A stretch of 7,967 bases of DNA from Desulfobacteraceae bacterium (GCA_022712835.1 JAFLJU010000447.1:1-7967), one strand, 5' to 3'. Positions 1 through 6,913 are shown, counted from the stretch's first letter. Numbers and translations: made by a program. Notes: generated by a model from the sequence alone, not told the origin.

Positions 1-42
1 CTTATTTTGGACAGTAGTGACTTAATATTAATATTTAAATTA

Positions 43-51
43 GAGAGGAAG
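43..51 (+). promoter_or_regulatory. Ribosome binding site of the first SGNH gene
   Basis: A purine-rich stretch, GAGAGGAAG, ends one base before the ATG at 53. The GAGG core lies only four to five bases from the start codon, which is closer than usual. The reading frame starts with the typical SGNH beta-strand followed by GDSW, so this ATG is still the sensible start. Confidence 0.6.
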
Positions 52-52
52 T

Positions 53-862
53 ATGAAAAAAATTCTGGCTGAAGGCGATTCATGGCTAAAATACCCCAGA
101 AGTTGGGTGATTTTTGGAAAAGATTCTAATATTATTCATCATCTTAAAGATGAGAAAGACAATAACAATAAAAAACGATTTAAAATTAAGAATATGGCTT
201 CAAATGGTGATGAAGTTGTGGATATGCTTTCCGGTGAATCAAAAGTCGATTTAATTGAAGAGCTAAAAGATAATGCCTACGATATTTTACTTTTTTCAGG
301 GGGGGGGAATGATATTGTGGGAAACTATGATTTCCAGTATTTTATAAAACCATTTAAACTCGGCCAATCCATGTCCGAGCTGATATATAACGATCGATAT
401 AATCGAAAACTTGAACAAATGATGGATTCCTACAGAAATTTGGTGGATATTACTCTGCATTATTCAAAAAATCCAAAAATTCAGATAGTGACCCATACAT
501 ATGAGTTAGTGAGATCAAGCGCTCAAGGCGCCAAAATTTTTGGAATAAACTTTGGTGACTCTTGGATGTATCCTTATTTTGAAGAAAAAGGGTATCATGA
601 TAATATAGAGGGCAGGGAAGCAGAAATGGAAATAGTGTTTTATCTTTTAGACCAATTTAAAGAGAATTTGGTTGCATTAGGAGCCAAATTGAACGCGGAA
701 TTTCCCAACCGTTTTTATGTTGTTGATACTCACGGCAAACTCACCAATGCTAAGCACTGGAGGAATGAAATACATCCAAATTCCGAAGGATTTGAGATTA
801 TCGAAAAAGAAATCCTGACAAAAGGGATAGATAAGGCCTTAGAAGATTCCAATTCATTATAA
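53..862 (+). CDS. SGNH/GDSL-family hydrolase (predicted active copy)
   Basis: A 269-residue predicted serine esterase or acyl-hydrolase of the SGNH/GDSL superfamily. Visible blocks are: block I AEGDSW with nucleophile Ser10; block II SNGDE with Gly52 as the likely oxyanion glycine; block III SGGGNDI with Asn86; and block V NEIHPNSEGF with catalytic His241. The residue three before the His is Asn238 rather than the common Asp, so the enzyme may use a Ser-His dyad. The first residues are MKKILAEGDSW, so there is no signal peptide or membrane segment; the protein is cytosolic or leaves by a non-Sec route. A near-paralogue follows after 20 bases, probably co-transcribed. The substrate cannot be read from sequence; lipid, acyl-glycan or acetylated polysaccharide are all possible. 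The coding sequence is AT-rich and carries a G9 tract exactly over block III. Confidence 0.88.
   Translation: MKKILAEGDSWLKYPRSWVIFGKDSNIIHHLKDEKDNNNKKRFKIKNMASNGDEVVDMLSGESKVDLIEELKDNAYDILLFSGGGNDIVGNYDFQYFIKPFKLGQSMSELIYNDRYNRKLEQMMDSYRNLVDITLHYSKNPKIQIVTHTYELVRSSAQGAKIFGINFGDSWMYPYFEEKGYHDNIEGREAEMEIVFYLLDQFKENLVALGAKLNAEFPNRFYVVDTHGKLTNAKHWRNEIHPNSEGFEIIEKEILTKGIDKALEDSNSL
299..307 (+). repeat. G9 homopolymer inside the SGNH active-site block
   Basis: Nine consecutive G bases encode Gly83-Gly84-Gly85, immediately before the oxyanion Asn86. A run this long in an otherwise AT-rich gene is a candidate slippage tract. Gain or loss of one G would shift the frame before the catalytic His. Whether it varies cannot be told from one sequence. 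Confidence 0.6.
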
Positions 863-868
863 AATATC

Positions 869-873
869 AGGAG
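869..873 (+). promoter_or_regulatory. Ribosome binding site of the second SGNH gene
   Basis: AGGAG lies nine bases before the ATG at 883, within the 20-base gap after the stop of the first SGNH gene. It supports this start and independent translation of both paralogues from one message. Confidence 0.65.
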
Positions 874-882
874 ATAAAACGA

Positions 883-1653
883 ATGAGCATATATATTCTT
901 GCAGAAGGCGATTCTTGGTTCGTAAGTGGAAAGGATATTGTCCGAAATCTTGAAAAAGTAAAAAATCAGAACGGGGATAAACGATTTAAAGTAAAAAAGC
1001 TGGCACGAGAGGGAGATGAAGCTATCGATATGATGTCAGGCTCATCAAAACATAAATTAGCCAAACTTTTAGAGAAAAATAAATATGATGCGTTGCTTTT
1101 CTCAGGAGGAATCAGGGATATTCTTCGTAAAGAAGATTTTTCACTGTTTATTAAACCATATAAAGACACAGAAAATATTGTGGATTTGGTAAATACAAAA
1201 ACATTAAACCGCAGAATCGATATGATATGTCGAGCTTATAGCGATTTAGTGGATTTCACGATTGAGTATCCTTCTGATGAAACCAATAAAATTAAAGTTA
1301 TTACACACACATACGATCTCTCCCAGGAGGATATATCTGAAGAAATATGGTGTGGTGATTACAAAAACACATGGTTATATGATATTTTCACACAAAAAAA
1401 AGGGTTTCCTGAAAACAATTTCACAATTCAAAAAGAAATTGTTCATTTATTTATAACAAAACTGCGAAAGGCTTTACTTGATCTGGCCCTATTGATTGAT
1501 AACGGTGATAAAAGAGGACTTTTTTTTGTTGCAGACACGCACAACATACTACAGCAAGGTGACTGGGCAGAGGAACTTTTACCAAACAACAAAGGGCTTA
1601 AAAAGCTTACGGAAAAAATAATTACAGATGGAATTGATAAAGCATTCCCCTAA
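883..1653 (+). CDS. Degenerate SGNH/GDSL-hydrolase paralogue (probable pseudoenzyme)
   Basis: A 256-residue paralogue of the preceding SGNH protein. Shared landmarks in the same order are ILAEGDSW, KRFKxK, GDExxDMxSGxSK, LLFSGG, DFxxFIKP, VTHTY or ITHTY, VVDTH or VADTH, and a C-terminal GIDKA. Ser11 of GDSW is kept. However, block III reads SGGIRDI, with Arg78 at the oxyanion Asn position, and block V reads EELLPNNKGL, with Leu233 in place of the catalytic His. It is therefore very unlikely to be a conventional SGNH catalyst, yet the frame is intact over its whole length, so it seems to be kept for another role such as binding, regulation or protection against its active neighbour. There is no signal peptide. 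An A8 run lies at 1394-1401. The function is inferred only from residue loss and gene pairing. Confidence 0.85.
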   Translation: MSIYILAEGDSWFVSGKDIVRNLEKVKNQNGDKRFKVKKLAREGDEAIDMMSGSSKHKLAKLLEKNKYDALLFSGGIRDILRKEDFSLFIKPYKDTENIVDLVNTKTLNRRIDMICRAYSDLVDFTIEYPSDETNKIKVITHTYDLSQEDISEEIWCGDYKNTWLYDIFTQKKGFPENNFTIQKEIVHLFITKLRKALLDLALLIDNGDKRGLFFVADTHNILQQGDWAEELLPNNKGLKKLTEKIITDGIDKAFP

Positions 1654-1819
1654 AACAAATCAAGATATTTAAAGATTGCGATGGAAGCCCCGAATCAGAT
1701 CATCTCGCAATTAGTTAGCCCAAGCCAAGGGTGTATTTCAGATTGTCATTCTATAGCATTTCAAAACATCACTTAAAAAATGATAGATACATTTCAACAA
1801 ATAACAGAAGGAGAAAACA
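1654..1819. other. 166-base intergenic gap with a weak inverted repeat
   Basis: This gap separates the SGNH pair from the phospholipase operon. It holds an imperfect inverted repeat, ATTGCGA at 1675-1681 and TCGCAAT at 1705-1711, with a 23-base loop and a possible extra TG/CA pairing. No U-tract follows, so it is not a clear terminator. I found no convincing -35/-10 pair, although a promoter for the downstream genes would be expected here. Confidence 0.35.
1806..1814 (+). promoter_or_regulatory. Strong Shine-Dalgarno that fixes the phospholipase start at 1820
   Basis: AGAAGGAGA lies five bases before the ATG at 1820 (core GAAGGAG at 1807-1813). The later in-frame ATG at 1947 has no purine-rich site in front of it. 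This decides that translation begins at 1820, in a frame different from the main body of the gene, and so exposes the frameshift. Confidence 0.75.
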
Positions 1820-1987
1820 ATGGTAAAACTATTGATTTTTAATTTCGATGGGACAAGTAATGAACCTTCAGATGCGTTACAGGATGTAGATTATAAAGGT
1901 ACAAAAGAGGATGACAATATCACCAATGTTTTAAAGTTTCACCTTAATGTTAGGGGGAAATTTGCTGCCCAAGGAAGATGGGGCTGA
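1820..1987 (+). CDS. 55-codon frame holding the N-terminus of the phospholipase before the frameshift
   Basis: Read without any shift, translation from the strong ribosome binding site gives 55 residues starting MVKLLIFNFDGTSNEPSD and ending at TGA 1985-1987. Residues 1-42 match the expected DUF2235 start. The last 13 residues look like out-of-frame readthrough. It overlaps the downstream 488-codon frame by 41 bases. I treat it as part of the phospholipase gene, not as an independent small protein. Confidence 0.6.
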   Translation: MVKLLIFNFDGTSNEPSDALQDVDYKGTKEDDNITNVLKFHLNVRGKFAAQGRWG

Positions 1988-3413
1988 TTATGTATCCAGT
2001 TGGGATGGTACGAACCAGAGGGTATTTTATTATCATGGTGTCGGTACCTATGGCTCCAGAGTAAAAAGATTATATAATATGCTTTTTTCCGGTGAGAAAT
2101 CAGATGTTGCATCAATTTTAAAAAAAGCCCTGCAGGATTTTAAGGACAGCTATGAGATCGGGGAGAAACTTCTGGTAACCGGTTTCAGCCGAGGTTCTGC
2201 ATTGGCGAGACGATTTGTAGCTCTCATCGAAAAAGAGTTCATTAAAAAATCCAAAACAAATCACGCCTATGCAAATATTGATAAATTCGTATATGAGGCA
2301 TTGTTTGACACGGTGGCCAGTATTGGGATGCCCAATATGTCAAAATCGGATCGCCCGGAATCCGAAGTAGTTTTTGAAAACGGTCACAGTTTACCGGGAA
2401 CTGTTGTAAAAGCCTTGCATTGTATCAGTCTGGATGACAAGCGAAAAGGCTTTCAACCAACATTGATGAACTATCAAGAGGGTGTCGTGGACGAGGTTTG
2501 GTTTCCCGGTGCTCACTCTGATGTCGGGGGAGGTTATTATCGGGATGGGCTGTCAGATAATGCCCTGGAATATTTTTTGGACTGGATTTCAGATCATGTG
2601 CCGGAAGCCAAATGGTCGATGCCCACTCAAGAAATGTTTCAATCAATCGTGCCAGAAGGTGTAGATTATGGGATTGGTTTGGATGATCTGATGCGAAACC
2701 CGAATGTATTTGGAAAGAACCATCAACAGGACAGGTTTATCATTGTTGATTGGCTCACGCTTACCGATCGTCTCTGCTGCGTAATTGAAAACGATAAACC
2801 GACCGGAAAAAAGCCATTGGTACACTGGTCTGTTGCCTCCCGCATCAATGGAGATGGTGATTATCGCCCGAAATCCTTGAAGAATTTAAGCCATGCCATC
2901 GTATACGCTGACAGACGGATGAAAGATTGCAATGGACTTAAACAGCATATAGAAACGCCAAGAAGTGACTTGAGGTATTTTTCAAATCCGGATGACCAAG
3001 CCCAAGTTCAAATAAAAGAAATCACCGTATTTGCCAGCCAAATAAATAATCACACAGGGCTGATGCTTGAAAAAGGTGCGACCTATGAATTTTCTGTGGT
3101 GCCTGGTCAAAAATGGAAAGATGCCAGTATTGAATGTGGCCCGGAAGGATGGAATAGAGGTAATCAGCAATTGGGATTGCGCGAGGTTGGGATTGCGTTC
3201 ATGGAACCGTTTAAGCGAATGCCGGATGCTAACTGGTTCTGCCTGTGCGGTTGTGTAACAGATGATGACGATTATTCATTTCAAATAGGGAAAGGACCGG
3301 TTAAAATCAAGATCCAAAAGTCTGGTGAATTTATGCCCTTTGCGAATGATAAAAAAACACATTATGGAAATAATGAGGGCAAGATAAAAGTAAAGGTTCT
3401 GCGAATCCACTAA
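1820..3413 (+). CDS. DUF2235/Tle1-like phospholipase with C-terminal LecA-like lectin domain; frameshifted near 1946
   Basis: Predicted alpha/beta-hydrolase of the DUF2235 (T6SS Tle1-like phospholipase) family. The first 42 codons (1820-1945) encode the family's first strand and DGT motif (FNFDGTSNE) and ITNVLKFHL. The rest lies one base ahead as a 488-codon frame from 1947. Joined, the protein would have 530 residues. In the 488-residue numbering: GVGTYG at 31-36; nucleophile elbow GFSRG with Ser81; FDTVAS with Asp121; and WFPGAHSDVGGGY with His190. Residues about 352-488 resemble the P. aeruginosa PA-IL/LecA lectin: GPEGW, FANDKKTHYGNNEGKIKV, with Asp468, Asn475 and Asn476 spaced like LecA calcium ligands Asp100, Asn107 and Asn108. 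There is no signal peptide. A lipoprotein gene follows after 63 bases, as in many Tle1-immunity pairs. Read literally, the frame from 1820 stops at 1987, so the gene is either broken, mis-sequenced or recoded. Confidence 0.82.
1943..1957 (+). other. Frameshift site in the phospholipase gene
   Basis: Codon 42 (CTT, 1943-1945) is followed by an extra A at 1946 or 1947 and then by ATG TTA GGG GGA AAT. Dropping one A gives a continuous HLMLGGNL, which fits the family pattern of a leucine-rich helix followed by LGGNL. CTT-A resembles a +1 slippage context, because a Leu tRNA could re-pair from CUU to UUA. A simple one-base insertion or sequencing error explains it equally well. Confidence 0.6.
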
Positions 3414-3464
3414 GGTTTTATTTATTAAATTATTTATAACCCCAGGCAAAGCTTCAAAAATTTT

Positions 3465-3468
3465 GGAG
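3465..3468 (+). promoter_or_regulatory. Ribosome binding site of the lipoprotein gene
   Basis: GGAG lies eight bases before the ATG at 3477, supporting that start. It also places the Lys/Arg-containing n-region of the signal peptide at the correct distance from the lipobox Cys. Confidence 0.55.
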
Positions 3469-3476
3469 AACTTTTT

Positions 3477-5171
3477 ATGTCATTTAAAAAATATAGGTCA
3501 AAGGAAACCTTTCTATCAATCATCCTGATACTTTTCCTATCAGGATGTTCGACCATTAATCCTTTTGTCGAGCCGGAGATGTCCCGGCCGGATATGAAGT
3601 GGGAAAAACAGCATAAAAACAAGTATATTCCAATAAGAAGTACGGAAGGTTATCATGAAGCAAATAATGTCACAATTGACCTGGCACGCCTCTATGCGAG
3701 AGCTCTACAAGAGGCCTATCGAGCAGCATCCGCTGGGCAAATAAAGGCCAGGGTGGGGCTTGATGCTATCATGATCGGAACAGCTGCTGCTGCATTAGGT
3801 ATTGCCGCCACCGGCGGTGATGCTAAGACAGCCGGTCTGCTTGGACTCGGTGCCGGGACAGTAGCCCTGGCAGGGGACCGGTTCCTGATAACCACCCGCA
3901 AACGTATCTGGCTTCAAGGTGCCCTGGCCCTTGAGTGTGTGATCAGTGCGGCGAATACATTTCAGAATGTGGATTTAAATCTGATTTTGTTGAATACCGA
4001 ACTGGATAATCTTAACGGTTTCACAGAAAAACTGGATGAAAAAATCGCAGATTTTGAAGTCTATCGTAAAAGTGCCACACTTAAACCGGCAAATGCCAGT
4101 TTTATTCAAATAGCCCTGAGTGATGCTGAATCCATTTCCCTAAAAGGAAAGATCTTCTCCAAAAACATTACCGCTACGACAACAAAATTAAACAAACTGG
4201 GCCAGATTCTGCTATCCAAGACGATTGAAATCCGGTTAAAGGTAGAGGCAGAAATCGCGAAAACAGAGCCGGACCGTCTAACCTATGATCAGGCCTTAAA
4301 AAAGTTATTGTCCAAGGCACCGAGTAATTTCATACCACAGGACAAGCTGGATGCAGTCCTTTCGAAGGAAGATAGGACGAAAAAGGATTCCCTTACTTTT
4401 ATCGCCGGGGTTGATCCCAGTATCAGAAACAAATGTGACCATTTGTACGCACTGATAGTCGATATCACAAAAACTAAGAAATCAATCTTGTCCCTGCTGA
4501 AAAAAGTCATTGAAGATGGTGGGCTGCAATACCCCAAAGACCTGTTTCGCAATTGTGACTTACATGAAAACTTTGGAATTGAAACCTTAACAATCACACC
4601 AGGTGCAAAATTCGACCTTACCTCAAACAAAGCGACCTCGGTTAAGGCTCTTGTAAACGGAGGAACCCCCCCTTACACAATCGTCCAGGAAGTCTTGCCC
4701 AAAGAGATTGCTGTATCCATTGACAAAGCCAACAATATTTTTGTTCTGATACCAAAGCCTCAAGCGGTTGCAGGAAGTCATTTTACCGTACCTATCAAAG
4801 ACAGTAAGAATGCCACTGCCTACCTGATAATCGAATTCAAATCAGAACAAACAGACCAGCAATCAAAAGATGAAACAGGAGAGAAAGTCGCCCCCCCACC
4901 CTCAGAAATCGAATTTGATCCAGATATTGAAAAAATCCAAAAACATCTGAAGGATACGTATGATTTGGGCCCTAAAAAGGTGGACGGAAAACTCGGAAAT
5001 GACACCCGGAAGGCGATCACTCTCTTCTTGGAAGCTTCTTTGGAAGACCTTAAAATTTCCGATGAGTTTAAAAAACTGTTTCCCAATTACCCATCTGACA
5101 ATACAGTAGATTTTTCTCAACTGACCAAGCAGAATATCAAAGAATTGGCAACGGCCTTAGGCATATTATAG
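3477..5171 (+). CDS. Envelope lipoprotein with Ig-like and peptidoglycan-binding-like domains
   Basis: A 564-residue predicted lipoprotein. Residues 1-24 form a type II signal peptide: basic MSFKKYRSK, a hydrophobic core, and lipobox LSGC with Cys24. Ser at +2 favours the outer membrane. Residues about 97-135 are a Gly/Ala-rich hydrophobic stretch (GTAAAALGIAATGG, GLLGLGAG), possibly membrane-inserting. Residues about 160-350 are helical and charged. Residues about 370-455 have an Ig-like look, with LVNGGTPPYTI and a strand-rich tail. Residues about 480-525 (IEKIQKHL, KVDGKLGNDTRKAI) match a PG_binding_1-like fold. The gene lies between the Tle1-like phospholipase and the peptidoglycan hydrolase. 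Characterised Tle1 immunity proteins are lipoproteins, so immunity is one reading; a structural or anchoring partner for the hydrolase is another. I recognise no single family over the full length. C7 tracts occur at 4666-4672 and 4891-4897. Confidence 0.85.
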   Translation: MSFKKYRSKETFLSIILILFLSGCSTINPFVEPEMSRPDMKWEKQHKNKYIPIRSTEGYHEANNVTIDLARLYARALQEAYRAASAGQIKARVGLDAIMIGTAAAALGIAATGGDAKTAGLLGLGAGTVALAGDRFLITTRKRIWLQGALALECVISAANTFQNVDLNLILLNTELDNLNGFTEKLDEKIADFEVYRKSATLKPANASFIQIALSDAESISLKGKIFSKNITATTTKLNKLGQILLSKTIEIRLKVEAEIAKTEPDRLTYDQALKKLLSKAPSNFIPQDKLDAVLSKEDRTKKDSLTFIAGVDPSIRNKCDHLYALIVDITKTKKSILSLLKKVIEDGGLQYPKDLFRNCDLHENFGIETLTITPGAKFDLTSNKATSVKALVNGGTPPYTIVQEVLPKEIAVSIDKANNIFVLIPKPQAVAGSHFTVPIKDSKNATAYLIIEFKSEQTDQQSKDETGEKVAPPPSEIEFDPDIEKIQKHLKDTYDLGPKKVDGKLGNDTRKAITLFLEASLEDLKISDEFKKLFPNYPSDNTVDFSQLTKQNIKELATALGIL

Positions 5172-5175
5172 GAGG
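5170..5175 (+). promoter_or_regulatory. Consensus Shine-Dalgarno overlapping the upstream stop codon
   Basis: A perfect AGGAGG overlaps the TAG stop (5169-5171) of the lipoprotein gene and sits seven bases before the ATG at 5183. This points to translational coupling and one operon. Confidence 0.75.
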
Positions 5176-5182
5176 GTAAAGC

Positions 5183-6763
5183 ATGGCCCGATTTCCAGCA
5201 ATAGTTAAAAATGATTCCCGGTTTAACCGGCTGGTGGCATTCGTTCCAGAGGCCCTGGAAGAATTTTCCAGATCCCCGGACAGGCTGGCCGTATTCTGCC
5301 ATTTCAGTCACTTAAGCGAATCAGAGGCAAAAAATCTTATGACAAACCCTTTGAGTCAACCCTTTATTGATATCAAGGATCTCCGAATCAATACATCCGG
5401 TCTTCGGGCGCTTGGCCGGTTTGACCCCGATTACCCTAAACGAATTGCTCTGGATAAAGAGATGACGCTACAGTTCCAAATCGACCATAACATGGAATTA
5501 GCCTGTGAGACAGTCCTTGCCGCCACCCTTCACGAATGCGTCCATTTTGGCAGACAAAAAAAAGGGGTCCCTGATCCAAAATATCCAGAAAGCGGTGTTG
5601 AACTTGAGAAAAAGATCTGGAATAAACATCATGGCAAATGGTTCGATACAGTTTCCATTGACACAGCTGTTCCTGACAATACGATGCTGGTTTTTCCGGT
5701 CACTGGAGAAACAGGACGCCTGAATCACCTGTACGGCCAGGGGGTCCGAGGTACTGGAAGTACTGACCATTATGGCATTGACATCTTTCATACGGGTTCC
5801 GGTCATCCACCAGTTTATGCGGCTGCAGACGGTGTTGTAATGGTTGGTGACCGGTTTCGAAAAGGGGAAGAATTTCGCAATGAAACCGCCGGTTATGGCC
5901 AGATGGTTGACCTTAATCACGGCAATGGTATCCTGACTCGGTATGCGCATCTTGAATCCGTGGAAGTATTTCCCGGACAGAAAGTCCGCCAGGGAAATCA
6001 GATCGGCACCCTGGGTGCCACCGGCACCCGGCGTGGCGCTGCCCTTGAAAAGGGAGACCCCGCACCGGTAGATGCAGCCCTACCCCATCTGCATTTTGAA
6101 ATCCGAAAAACAGCAGGCTCTGTATTTGGAAGTTTTGAATCAACTCTCGATCCCATTGATTATTACGCCTTTTTAAGTGACAGGCCAGAGAACAGAATTG
6201 TCAGGGCGTTAACTCCGGGTAAACCACTTGAAATACCAGCCTGTTTCCCTGTGGCAGATGAAAACAGACTGCCAACAGGCAATGACCTTCCTGCCTTCCC
6301 CAATTCCCAAGCAGGCCCGGAAGATCCCAGAGGTATTCGGAACAACAATCCTGGCAATATTCGCCGGAATCAAACCAAATGGAAAGGGCTTAGACCCCTG
6401 GATGAGCAATTGGATCCGGACTTTTTTCAGTTCACCGAAATGAAATGGGGAATACGGGCAGTGTCCCGTATTCTGTCCAATTATAGGTCCAAACATGGTG
6501 TCCTTTCCATTGCTCAGATGGCATCACGCTGGGCCCCGTCTGACGACGGGAACCACCCTATAGAATATGCCAAGACTGTCCTTGCCCTTTACCAAGGACA
6601 GGCAAGCAATATACACGAGGAAATTAACCTCTCAGACCGTGATGTACAGTTTGATATTATCAGAGGCATTCTGGTAGCAGAAAACGGCTGGTCGGACAAT
6701 GGCCGCCTGGGAGCGGATTCTGTAAGCAATAAAGCTGTAACAGAAGGAATTGAATTGGCCTGA
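5183..6763 (+). CDS. Three-domain cell-wall hydrolase: HExxH zincin, M23 endopeptidase, phage lysozyme-like domain
   Basis: A 526-residue protein with no signal peptide. Residues 1 to about 165 contain LHECVHFGR (His117, Glu118, His121), a zincin HExxH motif, with Glu140 or Glu142 downstream as a possible third zinc ligand; related sequences occur in T6SS-associated toxins. Residues about 168-330 are an M23 (LytM) peptidase: HYGID (His196, Asp200), RYAHLE (His256) and LPHLHFEI (His302, His304), all the expected zinc and catalytic positions, so cleavage of peptidoglycan cross-links is likely. After a Pro-rich linker, residues about 383-526 start with RGIRNNNPGNIR and end with ENG and EGIELA, a domain seen in phage virion and putative lysozyme proteins. 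It is the last gene of the probable operon, 11 bases after the lipoprotein gene. The M23 assignment is firm. The zincin is supported by motif only, and the enzymatic role of the C-terminal domain is uncertain. Confidence 0.88.
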   Translation: MARFPAIVKNDSRFNRLVAFVPEALEEFSRSPDRLAVFCHFSHLSESEAKNLMTNPLSQPFIDIKDLRINTSGLRALGRFDPDYPKRIALDKEMTLQFQIDHNMELACETVLAATLHECVHFGRQKKGVPDPKYPESGVELEKKIWNKHHGKWFDTVSIDTAVPDNTMLVFPVTGETGRLNHLYGQGVRGTGSTDHYGIDIFHTGSGHPPVYAAADGVVMVGDRFRKGEEFRNETAGYGQMVDLNHGNGILTRYAHLESVEVFPGQKVRQGNQIGTLGATGTRRGAALEKGDPAPVDAALPHLHFEIRKTAGSVFGSFESTLDPIDYYAFLSDRPENRIVRALTPGKPLEIPACFPVADENRLPTGNDLPAFPNSQAGPEDPRGIRNNNPGNIRRNQTKWKGLRPLDEQLDPDFFQFTEMKWGIRAVSRILSNYRSKHGVLSIAQMASRWAPSDDGNHPIEYAKTVLALYQGQASNIHEEINLSDRDVQFDIIRGILVAENGWSDNGRLGADSVSNKAVTEGIELA

Positions 6764-6913
6764 TCAAATAGTATAAGTTTGATTTCAATCCCCAAAAAAA
6801 GGAAAATATTATTCCATCGGGATAGCCCCCCCCATCACTGAGGAGCCCTCCCGGAAATCAATGAGCTACAAAAATCTGTGTACATTACTCACCATCCACC
6901 AAGGGGATTAGGC

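Noticed and set aside
8..34. Possible promoter TGGACA and TAATAT before the first gene
   Set aside because: The spacer is only 15 bases and the -10 match is poor in an AT-rich region. A transcript starting there would leave almost no leader before the ribosome binding site.
1262..1456. 64-codon plus-strand frame inside the second SGNH gene
   Set aside because: It overlaps the conserved ITHTY region of the real frame and has no start signal of its own.
4289..4630. 113-codon minus-strand open frame
   Set aside because: Antisense to the lipoprotein gene, with low-complexity and unlikely composition; it is a by-product of the real frame.
5498..5950. 150-codon minus-strand open frame
   Set aside because: It lies antisense inside the zincin/M23 gene, has no ribosome binding site and no recognisable protein character; the plus-strand frame holds conserved catalytic motifs.
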